DNA of 64,000 nucleotides from Flammeovirga agarivorans (GTDB lineage: Bacteria > Bacteroidota > Bacteroidia > Cytophagales > Flammeovirgaceae), in the NCBI RefSeq assembly GCF_012641475.1, contig NZ_JABAIL010000001.1, positions 310,001 through 374,000 on the forward strand, given 5' to 3'. Positions 24,545-33,047 of the stretch are shown here, piece after piece. The number at the start of each line of letters is the position of its first letter. Position 1 is the stretch's first letter. The notes beneath the pieces were generated by a model. The model did not search any database and was not told the DNA's origin. It saw nothing but the letters and a program-made list of their open reading frames with translations. The position numbers and the translations under genes were made by a program.

Positions 24545-26353
24545 ATGACGTCTGTAAATAATAGTTTTATGCTTTCACTAGAAGAAAAGGTGTGGCATAA
24601 AGTCAATCAATTATATATTAAAAAAGCCATTAGTGAGTTCTCTCATGAAAGGTTACTTTCTCCTGTGAGAATTGGGTTCGAAAACGATTGGGGAGTATAT
24701 CAAATACTTTCTGATTCGTCTGAATATACCTATATTTTTAAAGCACAAGAGATGCAATTAGATCATTGGAAGATCGATGTGCCATCTATAGTGAAAAATA
24801 AGGGAGACGAACAACAAGAGCTGCTTCTAATGGATTTTGTTTTGGAGTTTAAAGAACAACTTCAAATCCCTGAATCCATGTTGGAAACATACCTAGAAGA
24901 AATCTCATCAACATTGTATGGAGCTACTTATAAGTATAGTCAAAATACAACGACAGCAGATGAGTTATCAAAGGGAGATTTTCAATTAATCGAAAAAAAT
25001 ATGATTGAAGGTCATCCTTGTTTCTTAGCCAATAATGGACGTATTGGTTTTGATGTAGAAGACTTTTCAAAATATGCACCTGAGGCTTCGAGCGGTTTCA
25101 AAATGTTATGGTTGGCAGGGCACAAAACATTGGCAACTTTCTCATCAATAGAAGGTCTTTCATTTGAAAAAGTGATGCATCAAGAAATTGGTAGCTTACA
25201 ATTTGAGCAATTTCGAGATGAACTAAAAAGTAAAAATTTAAACCCTGATGATTACTTTTTCTTCCCTATGCATCCATGGCAATGGAATAACAAATTGTCT
25301 ATCATTTTCTCTTCAGATATTGCTTCTAAACAATTGGTAGTATTGGGAGAAGGTAAAGATAAGTACCAGCCTCAACAGTCTATTAGAACCTTATACAATA
25401 CAACTTCTACGGATAAGTATTATGTAAAAACAGCGCTATCGATCCAGAATATGGGTTTTCTTAGAGGGTTGTCGCCTTATTATATGAAAGGTACTCCAAC
25501 GATTACAACTTGGATCTCTAACTTTTTAAAAGATGACGAATACTTAAAGTCAAAAGGATTTAAAATGTTAGGCGAGGTGGCAACCTTAGGATATAAAAAT
25601 CAATATTTCGAAAAGTTCGGTAGTAAAAGTGCATACAATAAAATGTGTGCTGTTTTATGGAGAGAATCTCCTCATCAATTCTTAGAGGAAAACCAGTCAT
25701 TATCAACAATGGCTGCATTATTACATATTGATACAGAAGGAAACTCATTACTTAAAGCTTGGATTGATCGCTCCGAATTATCGGCTTGTGAGTGGATCAT
25801 TAAATATTTGGATGCTTATTTAACTCCTTTATTGCATTGTTTCTATCAACATGATTTAGCGTTTATGCCACATGGCGAAAACTTAATTCTGAGGATGGAA
25901 AATAGTGTTCCTGTGAGTGTCTTTATGAAAGATATTACAGAAGAGGTAGTGTTATATGAACCAAAAGAGAATATGCCGGAAGAAGTTTCTCGATTAGTAG
26001 TGAAGACTACTGATGAGGTAAAGTCACTTACGATTTTCACAGACGTTTTTGATTGTTTCTTCCGCTTTGTAGCACAAATACTAGATGAACATTGTGATGT
26101 CTCTGAAGAACATTTTTGGGGATTAGTGGCACAATGTATTTACCAATACCAACAAGAGCATCCTGCACTCGAAGAGAAGTTTAAAGCTTCTGATCTATTT
26201 GCAGATGACTTTATTCTCTCTTGTTTAAACCGTTTACAATTACAAAATAATAAACAAATGGTTGACCTTTCAGATCCTGTAAATAGTCTACAGTTCATTG
26301 GTAGAATTAAAAATCCTATCGCACAATTTAAAATGTCAACTGTTGAAGTTTAG
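24545..26353 (+). CDS. IucA/IucC family NIS siderophore synthetase (DesD-like)
   Basis: The 602-residue NRPS-independent siderophore synthetase is the usual length for DesD-type (type C) enzymes. Family motifs are all visible: 'STLYGATYKY', 'IEGHPCFLANNGRIGFDVEDFSKYAPEAS' (about 155-184), 'FFPMHPWQWNNKL' (about 240), 'QQSIRTLYNTTSTDKYYVKTALSIQNMGFLRGLSP' (ATP and substrate residues, about 277-312) and 'YLDAYLTPLLHCFYQHDLAFMPHGENLIL'. It adenylates a carboxylate and joins hydroxamate units, giving a linear or macrocyclic product of the desferrioxamine, bisucaberin or putrebactin kind. It is the only synthetase in the operon. The gap from the acyltransferase is 21 bases. Confidence 0.95.
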   Translation: MTSVNNSFMLSLEEKVWHKVNQLYIKKAISEFSHERLLSPVRIGFENDWGVYQILSDSSEYTYIFKAQEMQLDHWKIDVPSIVKNKGDEQQELLLMDFVLEFKEQLQIPESMLETYLEEISSTLYGATYKYSQNTTTADELSKGDFQLIEKNMIEGHPCFLANNGRIGFDVEDFSKYAPEASSGFKMLWLAGHKTLATFSSIEGLSFEKVMHQEIGSLQFEQFRDELKSKNLNPDDYFFFPMHPWQWNNKLSIIFSSDIASKQLVVLGEGKDKYQPQQSIRTLYNTTSTDKYYVKTALSIQNMGFLRGLSPYYMKGTPTITTWISNFLKDDEYLKSKGFKMLGEVATLGYKNQYFEKFGSKSAYNKMCAVLWRESPHQFLEENQSLSTMAALLHIDTEGNSLLKAWIDRSELSACEWIIKYLDAYLTPLLHCFYQHDLAFMPHGENLILRMENSVPVSVFMKDITEEVVLYEPKENMPEEVSRLVVKTTDEVKSLTIFTDVFDCFFRFVAQILDEHCDVSEEHFWGLVAQCIYQYQQEHPALEEKFKASDLFADDFILSCLNRLQLQNNKQMVDLSDPVNSLQFIGRIKNPIAQFKMSTVEV

Positions 26354-26356
26354 AAA

Positions 26357-27454
26357 ATGAAAAAAAGATTAGAATCGATTGATTTTGTTAGAGGAATGAG
26401 TGTGTTGCTACTCATTCCTTTACACTGTATGATGATGTATGCCACACTAGATACATGGCAGAATAGTGAATTAGGGCAATTTATGCAGTGGGTAGAAAAA
26501 GGATCTCCTGTGTTTATGGTAGTGATGGGCTTTTCTTTTGTATTTTCTAAAAGACAGAAGCCGTATGATTTATTATTAAGAGGAGTAAAAATATTAGGTA
26601 TCGGTTACTTATTGAATTTTCTTAAGTTCAATGTTCCTATGGTTTTGGGGTGGTTTCCAGAGAAACTAATTCTTGCCAACCATTTAAAGGTAGAAGAATT
26701 TCAAGAAAATATGCTTCATTTCTTCTTACTGGGTGATATTCTACAATTGGCTGGTTTTACATTATTGTTTATGGCTGTACTTTATAAACCATTAAAAAAT
26801 AAGTGGAATATTCTGGCTACGGCACTACTGATTGTTCTTGTTTCTAAAGAATTAAGTGGTATTAGAATTGGTTATGGATTTGTCGATTATTTCTTAGATA
26901 TCATGTGGGGAAATCAATACAATGTTTACTTCCCACTTTTCCCTTGGATGGCTTTCATTTTTATCGGAAGATTTATTGGAGAATTGTACTTAGAAGATAA
27001 ATACAATACAAAGCGATTCTATAAAAAGGTATTAATATATAGTGGAGTATTGGTTGCAGTTGGCTATGGACTTTGCCTTTATGATTATGAGTATCATTTC
27101 GGAGATTATTATCATTTAGGAGCTGGAGGAACACTTATGTTGATGGGACTTAATGTTTTCAATTTTTATTTAGGGCATATCGCTTCTCTTGTGATAAAAA
27201 GCAAAAAAATAAAAGCAGTAGTGAATTATGCAAGTAAGAATGTTACCGCTTTTTATATTCTTCAATGGGTCTTTATTGACTGGGGAATGGCAATTTTTGG
27301 ATTTGCTAACTTAACACAAGTTCCAATTATGATGATTATTACCGTATATATTCTTCTCACATTTAGCGTTTTATTGGCAAGGGATTATGTTGCCAAAAAA
27401 TCTAATACTTGGTTCAAATGGGCAGGTAATAAAGATGTTGCAAATGTGAATTAA
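26357..27454 (+). CDS. Polytopic membrane protein, HGSNAT/DUF1624-like acyltransferase, in the siderophore operon
   Basis: This 365-residue membrane protein has about ten helices. It begins 'RLESIDFVRGMSVLLLIPLHCMMMYATLD', the start typical of DUF1624/heparan-alpha-glucosaminide N-acetyltransferase-like proteins, which move an acyl group across the membrane onto an acceptor. 'WGNQYNVYFPLFPWMAFIFIGRFIGELY' and the C-terminal 'YASKNVTAFYILQWVFIDWGMAIFG' also fit. It begins 3 bases after the synthetase stop and ends the operon. I infer either acyl modification of the siderophore (or its handling at the membrane) or an auxiliary transport role. The family fit is moderate and the substrate unproven. 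Confidence 0.7.
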   Translation: MKKRLESIDFVRGMSVLLLIPLHCMMMYATLDTWQNSELGQFMQWVEKGSPVFMVVMGFSFVFSKRQKPYDLLLRGVKILGIGYLLNFLKFNVPMVLGWFPEKLILANHLKVEEFQENMLHFFLLGDILQLAGFTLLFMAVLYKPLKNKWNILATALLIVLVSKELSGIRIGYGFVDYFLDIMWGNQYNVYFPLFPWMAFIFIGRFIGELYLEDKYNTKRFYKKVLIYSGVLVAVGYGLCLYDYEYHFGDYYHLGAGGTLMLMGLNVFNFYLGHIASLVIKSKKIKAVVNYASKNVTAFYILQWVFIDWGMAIFGFANLTQVPIMMIITVYILLTFSVLLARDYVAKKSNTWFKWAGNKDVANVN

Positions 27455-27726
27455 TTGTTCTCTTTTAAATTTCTCATTTCATAATTAAATGTCTGAAAAC
27501 GTAGTTATTAAGTCTATTATTTTGTTCAAATTTGTATTGTGGGAATCGAAAAATATAAATACTAATTAGATGGAATACCCCAGAAACTATCCCTCAATTA
27601 CAGTCTTAGAACTCGAATTATAGATGTATATAATTCATTTTAACAGATATCAATGGGGGTATAAAAAATTAACAATTATAGTGTCTTTGTTAGTTTGATA
27701 TACTTCTTATTGAACGACAGTGTTAT
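27455..27726 (+). other. Long 3' tail of the siderophore operon, no convincing gene
   Basis: The 270 bases between the last siderophore gene and its terminator are AT-rich. They contain only a 17-codon frame (27570-27623, MEYPRNYPSITVLELEL) with no sign of translation. The region may be an unusually long 3' untranslated region or hold a small RNA that uses the same terminator. Confidence 0.4.
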
Positions 27727-27760
27727 AAAAAAGCTACAGTAATTTGCTGTGGCTTTTTTT
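27727..27760 (+). terminator. Terminator downstream of the siderophore operon
   Basis: AAAAAGCTACAG pairs with CTGTGGCTTTTT (one wobble) and is followed by a T-run on the plus strand. Confidence 0.8.
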
Positions 27761-27897
27761 GTGTCTTTTTAATAAAGAATTGGATTATGAATAGATGCGG
27801 CAAAGAATTTTGTATTATAATTTTTTTAGTGATTACAAAAATATGATTATCAAGTCATAATAGTAAATTCCCATAAACTGATAAATAAAATAGTTGG

Positions 27898-28101
27898 ATG
27901 AAACTTGGTGTAAAAGGATTTAATACAATCCTATTGGTAATTACTATTCTACTTACATGTTATGTCTTGATTGATTATATGATCGATGGCATTGTCTCTT
28001 ATTCAACCATATTGGTTACTATTATAGTATTCTCAGTATTGGTTTTCCTAAAAGTGCTAAGAGGTGTATTGGTCAAATCGGACAAAAAAATGGTTGGTTA
28101 A
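27898..28101 (+). CDS. Small membrane protein of unknown function
   Basis: The 67-residue product has two hydrophobic helices (about residues 7-27 and 34-52) joined by 'DYMIDGI', with basic ends ('MKLGVKGF', 'KSDKKMVG') that suggest both termini face the cytoplasm. I recognise no family. Support for a gene: ATG start, clean two-helix hairpin, and a strong terminator 40 bases after the stop. It lies between the siderophore operon and the convergent Xus-like operon, but there is no iron-box-like operator upstream. Confidence 0.55.
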   Translation: MKLGVKGFNTILLVITILLTCYVLIDYMIDGIVSYSTILVTIIVFSVLVFLKVLRGVLVKSDKKMVG

Positions 28102-28140
28102 TTTTCAAAATTAAAGCATTACAAAAACTAAGAATGGTAT

Positions 28141-28180
28141 AAAAAAAGGCAAGATGAATAACGTCATCTTGCCTTTTTTT
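28141..28180. terminator. Bidirectional terminator
   Basis: The perfect 17-bp stem AAAAAAAGGCAAGATGA pairs with TCATCTTGCCTTTTTTT, with T-runs both ways. It ends both the small membrane gene and the Xus-like operon; the PepSY stop codon overlaps its last bases. Confidence 0.95.
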
Positions 28181-29318
28181 ATACGGTTTCAAGTATTTTT
28201 TTTGGTTTAGCTTTCTTCTTTTTTCTTCTACCTCTCCATAGTAAAAAGCCTGTGATTGGTAGACTACTACTTATCAGACTAATAAAAAACATAATTGTTT
28301 TCCCCACTATTCCGAATATTCCACCAGTATGAATATCATAATTGAGTCGGAGAATTTTTTCAGCAGGACTCGCATTTTTATACCTTCCTCTATATCCTGA
28401 ATAATTAAGTTCTTTGCCTGAGTACTGATCAAAATACCTCCAATCAAGTTTACCATAGGTTCCATGTTCTGGAGAAGTATAAATAGTAATAATATCTTCT
28501 TTCTTGTTTGGAATGTATATCACACCTCCGATCATCTCAGGACTATCATTAATGACACTTTCCCAAGCTATATCAATCGTTTTTTTGCTACTATCAACTG
28601 TTGGTCTAGATTTTAATTCATTTTTATCATCTAGTTTTTCACCTCCAGAGAGTAAAAAATATACTCCGGTTTCAAACCATGAAAATGACCACACTAAACC
28701 AGTAATTACAGTAAAAATGAGTATCCATGAAGCATAGAATCCTAGTACGCTATGTAGGTCGTAGTTTTGTCGCCTCCATCTGGCATCCCATTTAATTTTA
28801 AACTTTTGTTTAATCGCTTTTTTTGATTTGTTTTTTGGCCACCATAAGATGATTCCGCTTACAAGAAGACCACTAAAAAGTAATGTGCAAATACCTATGA
28901 TTTCTTTACCATACGGTAATAGTAATGAGATGTGGATATATAAGATTATAGTGAAAAAGTCTTGTCTCAGGTTTTTTGTTTTTAATACCTCTCCTGTATA
29001 CTGATCAATAAAAGTAAGGTAATAGTATTCTTTTCCTTCTTCAAAATGTAATGCCATACTACTGTTTTGTGGTGATTCGTAGTAGACCCTCTGTACCAAA
29101 GTATTGGGTAGTGCTTCTTCTGCAATTTCCTTTATTTTTGATGGAGGTAAGCTATTGTCTAAGACGTTTTCTACAAAACGGTAGGGTTGTGTTATTTCTT
29201 GTATTTCATGCTCATATGCATAGATTGCCCCGGTTATAGAAACAATAAATACGACCAATCCAGATATTAACCCAACGATAAGATGGAGTTGACCAATTAC
29301 TTTTTTTGTGGAAGTCAT
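28179..29318 (-). CDS. PepSY-associated TM protein, XusC-like
   Basis: This 379-residue inner-membrane protein belongs to the same PepSY_TM family as the two at 14.5-17.2 kb: 'IGQLHLIVGLISGLVVFIVSITGAIYAYEHE', 'ILYIHISLLLPYGKEIIGICTLLFSGLLVSGIILWWPKNK', 'NYDLHSVLGFYASWILIFTVITGLVWSFSWFETG' and 'RLNYDIHTGGIFGIVGKTIMFFISLISSSLPITGFLLWRGR', then a basic tail. The helix histidines are conserved. In Bacteroides thetaiotaomicron the xenosiderophore system Xus consists of a TonB receptor, a DUF4374 lipoprotein and a PepSY membrane protein; this gene occupies the third position here. The likely role is reductive release of iron from an imported foreign siderophore. Confidence 0.86.
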   Translation of the reverse strand: MTSTKKVIGQLHLIVGLISGLVVFIVSITGAIYAYEHEIQEITQPYRFVENVLDNSLPPSKIKEIAEEALPNTLVQRVYYESPQNSSMALHFEEGKEYYYLTFIDQYTGEVLKTKNLRQDFFTIILYIHISLLLPYGKEIIGICTLLFSGLLVSGIILWWPKNKSKKAIKQKFKIKWDARWRRQNYDLHSVLGFYASWILIFTVITGLVWSFSWFETGVYFLLSGGEKLDDKNELKSRPTVDSSKKTIDIAWESVINDSPEMIGGVIYIPNKKEDIITIYTSPEHGTYGKLDWRYFDQYSGKELNYSGYRGRYKNASPAEKILRLNYDIHTGGIFGIVGKTIMFFISLISSSLPITGFLLWRGRRKKKKAKPKKILETV

Positions 29319-29375
29319 AGTGTAATGAAATGTGTGGGAGGGAGGTATTAAATAGAAGACCTAAGTAGAAAAGAA

Positions 29376-29409
29376 ATAGAGGTAGCGTTATCAGAAACGT
29401 TACCTCTAT
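29376..29409. terminator. Hairpin between the DUF4374 and PepSY genes
   Basis: ATAGAGGTAGCGTT pairs with AACGTTACCTCTAT (one mismatch). The better T-run is on the plus strand; on the minus strand only TTTCTTTTC follows. It may act as a partial terminator or an mRNA-stability element that lowers PepSY expression relative to the lipoprotein. Confidence 0.5.
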
Positions 29410-29436
29410 TTTTTATTATTTCATCTAATCTTTAAT

Positions 29437-30669
29437 TTACTCAATTGGTAAATCGAAAATACCTTTTGCGTAATGACCAACGATCATAGCACCTTCAGTA
29501 GCCGAAGCTGTTTCAGGGTTGATTTCGTAAATATGTCCACCTTTATCATTAGAGATATTTACATATACTTTACCATCTTTAATTAAGTTGGCAAAGCCCC
29601 ATCCTCCACCTGTTAATGGAATACCAGTTACAGGAGTTACTTCTTTCGTATTTAAGTCGGCAATCATATAGCTTAAGTGAGCTTGTTCTTCAGCAATGTT
29701 CGGAGAATAAGTAGACCAGTGTACTTCGTCATGCATAACAACTCTTACTACCATTTTACCATTTCCAACATATACAGCACTATTGATTTTGTAACCACCA
29801 CTCGCTGCTTCAAAGTCAAAGAAATAGCTATCATCAAATTCAGTATCACCCGCATTGATTCTTAAGAAACCAGATGGTGTTGTTGGAGTAGGAAGGAAAC
29901 CACAAGCTAAAGAAGAAGTAGAGTAAGTATAAATATTACCGTTTTCGTCTTCTTGCATAGCTGTTTCAGATGTATAACGACCGATCTCTGATGTTCTTTC
30001 ATCCTTGATAAGTTTTACAAACTCCATTGAAGGATATTCATATACAGCAATTTTTGCTGTATCTGCCATTGGAGTAGCAAACGCAGGAACAACCGCACCT
30101 GTACCAGTAAGGAAGTAAGAGATAAATAATTTATCACCTCTTTGGTGTACTCCAGTTGGGAAAGAAACTAAGTCTAAGTCTTTTCTTTCGTCAATTCTAG
30201 TAAATTTTCTTTCACTGATAGAAACATCATTTTTATCAATAAAATAAACAGTTCTTTCTTCGAAACCTTCTCTTGGAGCTCCTACAGCAATAAATGTGTC
30301 ATCATCAATGTTTGTTGTAGCATAAACTCCTTGGTCAGTAACAAGTTGTCCTGAAGAAACAAGACCACCATTTTCACCCTGTAAATTGTATGCAGTAATA
30401 ATGTTGTCAGACGAATAACCACCAGCAAATACCATATTTCCAGCTTTATAGAAAGACATCCAAGCAGGTTGTTCGATACCATTACCTACTGGAGAAATTT
30501 CTCCTTCAGTTAAAGATTCAGCTGTTAAAAGAACATCAATTTGACTAACTGCTTCAATACCTACAACATAGGAAGTTTCGACAGTAGGAGTAGTTGAAGA
30601 CTCTTCACAAGAGGCAAAAGAGAAGAGTGCAGAACCTAGGAGAATAGATTTGATTAATTGATTTTTCAT
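29437..30669 (-). CDS. DUF4374 lipoprotein, XusB-like siderophore-binding beta-propeller
   Basis: This 410-residue lipoprotein has signal peptide MKNQLIKSILLGSALFSFASC (lipid Cys21) and then an acidic/Thr-rich linker. The mature part consists of propeller-like repeats: 'QPAWMSFYKAGNMVFAGGYSSDNIITAYNL', 'TDQGVYATTNIDDDTFIAVGAPRE', 'LDLVSFPTGVHQRGDKLFISYFLTG', and 'ETASATEGAMIVGHYAKGIFDLPIE' at the end. This matches the DUF4374 family, of which XusB captures ferric enterobactin or salmochelin at the surface and passes it to XusA. It lies 26 bases after the TonB receptor gene in the same operon, so it is the probable surface partner of that receptor. Confidence 0.85.
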   Translation of the reverse strand: MKNQLIKSILLGSALFSFASCEESSTTPTVETSYVVGIEAVSQIDVLLTAESLTEGEISPVGNGIEQPAWMSFYKAGNMVFAGGYSSDNIITAYNLQGENGGLVSSGQLVTDQGVYATTNIDDDTFIAVGAPREGFEERTVYFIDKNDVSISERKFTRIDERKDLDLVSFPTGVHQRGDKLFISYFLTGTGAVVPAFATPMADTAKIAVYEYPSMEFVKLIKDERTSEIGRYTSETAMQEDENGNIYTYSTSSLACGFLPTPTTPSGFLRINAGDTEFDDSYFFDFEAASGGYKINSAVYVGNGKMVVRVVMHDEVHWSTYSPNIAEEQAHLSYMIADLNTKEVTPVTGIPLTGGGWGFANLIKDGKVYVNISNDKGGHIYEINPETASATEGAMIVGHYAKGIFDLPIE

Positions 30670-30695
30670 TTTGAAAAATTGTTTGTTTTATAGAA

Positions 30696-33029
30696 TTAAT
30701 TCTGAATAAAATAGCGAGCTTTAATACTAAATGCACGCCCTGGTTTTTGTTGGTTTAGGTTATCATAAACCTTAGCATCAAAAATATTTGTACACAATAA
30801 TGACAGATTATAACGCCCATCTTTAAGGGTGTAAGTCACGTCGATATTATGAGTAAGTTGACTTGGAATTACAGACTTTGACTCAGATGCCGCAAGACTT
30901 GGCCATGCTAAATAAAAGTCATGTACATATCTTGAAATTGTGGTGAAAGTTAGTGTCTGATCACTTGGCAGTACTTGCTTATAACTCATCGTTAAATTGC
31001 TAAAGAGATAAGGCTCATTAGGAAGACGATCTTTATAAACAGCCGATTCAGGATCATTATTTCTTAGATTTAAGTAGGTGCCAGCCAAACTTAAGTTGAA
31101 GACATTATTGAACAAATAGTTTACTGTCAAGTCAATTCCTTGAGCTAATACTTTTGGATCGTTGACATAATAGCTTCTATTCATTCTAGGCTCAAATCGG
31201 ATATAGTTTTTGGTATTTCTGACAAAACCATTGAGTTCAGCCTGAATACGATTTCTTCTTGGAGGTGTACTCCAGCGTAAACCTAAGTTTAGGTTATCAC
31301 TTTCTTCAGGTAAAAGTTCTTGATTAGGAATGACATTCAACCCATCACCAAATAACTCATAAGACTCAGGGAAACGGTAGGCTTTTTCATAAGAAGCTTT
31401 AAACTGAATTGTTCTTAGCTTATATGTAGCAGCCAAACCATAACCCAAAGCATCATTGTCGTAGTTAAAATCTGAAGATTCGGTACCTTGATAATTGGAT
31501 TGTACCGCAAACAACTTATAGAAATACTGTTTACCGAATACAATGGTAGATAGTTTATCATTAAAAGCAGAATAAGTATATGAGGCACCGACGACTTGTT
31601 TTAATACATCGTTGGGGTTGGAGAACTGTGTATTATTTTGAGGTTGGTGTTTGTCTGCACCTTGTAGTGTCAGTTTATTTAATGAATAATTGACGGCTAC
31701 ACTATGGTTATTTGTTAGTACATATTCACCGTTTACATTACCTAATAAGTTTTTTTGATTTAGTGTGAAATCTGATTTTCGTCCCATTTCACCCGTAGTA
31801 GGATGAACATCTGCTTCATAATTTCCAAACCAATCGTATCGATTTGGACTAACGTCAACACTGTTTTCCTCAGAATCAACATAAACAAAATAACTATTTA
31901 CATTTAACCCTTGTGTGAAAAGGTCTTTCTTATGGTAAGTAAAATTATAGATGAGTTTATCTTCTTGTCTAAATGCTTCTCCAACAGGAAATGCAGGAGT
32001 ACCAGTAGCATAAGGGTTTTGTTGAATTTCCTTATAATTTTCAGAATACAAAACGCCAAACATTAATTCATCTGCAAATTTTTTTCCCATTACTCCTGCT
32101 TCAGCCCAAACCATTTTAGAATTGTAAGCATCATGAAAACGTCTTACTTCAGTTGGTTCATCTGCCAATTTTCCAGATTCGAAATCTAAGAGGTGAACAT
32201 CAATTTTATAATCATTATCACTATGGTTAAGGAATGATTTTACCCTTGCTGTAAACCCTGTTTTATTATCATGAACTTGAGCGTTTAATGAAGCCCTGTG
32301 CGTATTGAAGTTACCATATGAGTAGGAAGCATCAACATAATCAATCGGTTTTGTAGAAGTGACAATGTTTACGGCACCACCCAATGCATCCGACGATAAG
32401 TGTATAGGAACAGCCCCCTTATACACTTCGATACCTTCGATTTGGTTGACAGGGAAGTTATTTAGTGTAAGAGAGGTACCAAAGTAATCCATAGGGATAC
32501 CATTAATAAATGTTCTGATTCTATTCCCTGAAAGACCATTTAGTGAAAGGGAGAAGTTGGAGCCTAATCCACCATCTTGTCTGATATTTACACCCGAGAT
32601 TCTTCCTAAAAGTTGACTGGCATCTACAGTAGAGTTTTTAAACCCTTCAGTTTCAACTACCTCAACAGCATATGCTGCTTCTCTTAATAATGTTGCTTCA
32701 GACTTTCCAAGAATAGTAACTTGTTCTAACTCTGTTGTAGCTTGAGACATTACAACGTTAATGGAAGTGTTTTTAGTTACATTCACTTTTACAGTTTTTT
32801 CATCAAAACCAACGCAACGGAAATGTATCTCATAATTACCTTTAGATAAATTATCTACATTGAAAAGACCATTATTATCTGTTCTTGTATTTTTATCTGT
32901 TGGTTTTACCTGTACTGTGGCAAAAGGAACAGGTTTTTTCTTATCGTCTAATACTTTTCCATTTATGGAAAACTGTCCGTAAGTAACGGTTGCAGTAAAT
33001 AATATACTGATGAATAGTAATAGTTTCAT
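30696..33029 (-). CDS. TonB-dependent receptor, XusA-like
   Basis: The 777-residue outer-membrane receptor has a signal peptide (MKLLLFISILFTATVTYGQ), a carboxypeptidase-regulatory-like domain (about 20-105, 'FSINGKVLDDKKKPVPFATVQVKP', 'KGNYEIHFRCVGFDEKTVKV'), a plug ('AYAVEVVETEGFKNSTVDASQLLGRISGVNIRQDGGLGSNFSLSLNGLSG', 'IEGIEVYKGAVPIHLSSDALGGAVNIVTS') and a barrel with 'AYRFPESYELFGDGLNVIPNQELLPEESDN', ending '...RAFSIKARYFIQN'. It sits 18 bases after an AraC gene and is followed by DUF4374 and PepSY genes, the Xus order. The most likely substrate is a foreign siderophore. Confidence 0.92.
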   Translation of the reverse strand: MKLLLFISILFTATVTYGQFSINGKVLDDKKKPVPFATVQVKPTDKNTRTDNNGLFNVDNLSKGNYEIHFRCVGFDEKTVKVNVTKNTSINVVMSQATTELEQVTILGKSEATLLREAAYAVEVVETEGFKNSTVDASQLLGRISGVNIRQDGGLGSNFSLSLNGLSGNRIRTFINGIPMDYFGTSLTLNNFPVNQIEGIEVYKGAVPIHLSSDALGGAVNIVTSTKPIDYVDASYSYGNFNTHRASLNAQVHDNKTGFTARVKSFLNHSDNDYKIDVHLLDFESGKLADEPTEVRRFHDAYNSKMVWAEAGVMGKKFADELMFGVLYSENYKEIQQNPYATGTPAFPVGEAFRQEDKLIYNFTYHKKDLFTQGLNVNSYFVYVDSEENSVDVSPNRYDWFGNYEADVHPTTGEMGRKSDFTLNQKNLLGNVNGEYVLTNNHSVAVNYSLNKLTLQGADKHQPQNNTQFSNPNDVLKQVVGASYTYSAFNDKLSTIVFGKQYFYKLFAVQSNYQGTESSDFNYDNDALGYGLAATYKLRTIQFKASYEKAYRFPESYELFGDGLNVIPNQELLPEESDNLNLGLRWSTPPRRNRIQAELNGFVRNTKNYIRFEPRMNRSYYVNDPKVLAQGIDLTVNYLFNNVFNLSLAGTYLNLRNNDPESAVYKDRLPNEPYLFSNLTMSYKQVLPSDQTLTFTTISRYVHDFYLAWPSLAASESKSVIPSQLTHNIDVTYTLKDGRYNLSLLCTNIFDAKVYDNLNQQKPGRAFSIKARYFIQN

Positions 33030-33047
33030 AATATTGATAATTAGTGA

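Noticed and set aside
27570-27623. 17-codon frame MEYPRNYPSITVLELEL
   Set aside because: It is too short and has no support from spacing or conservation. It is recorded only as part of the siderophore operon tail.
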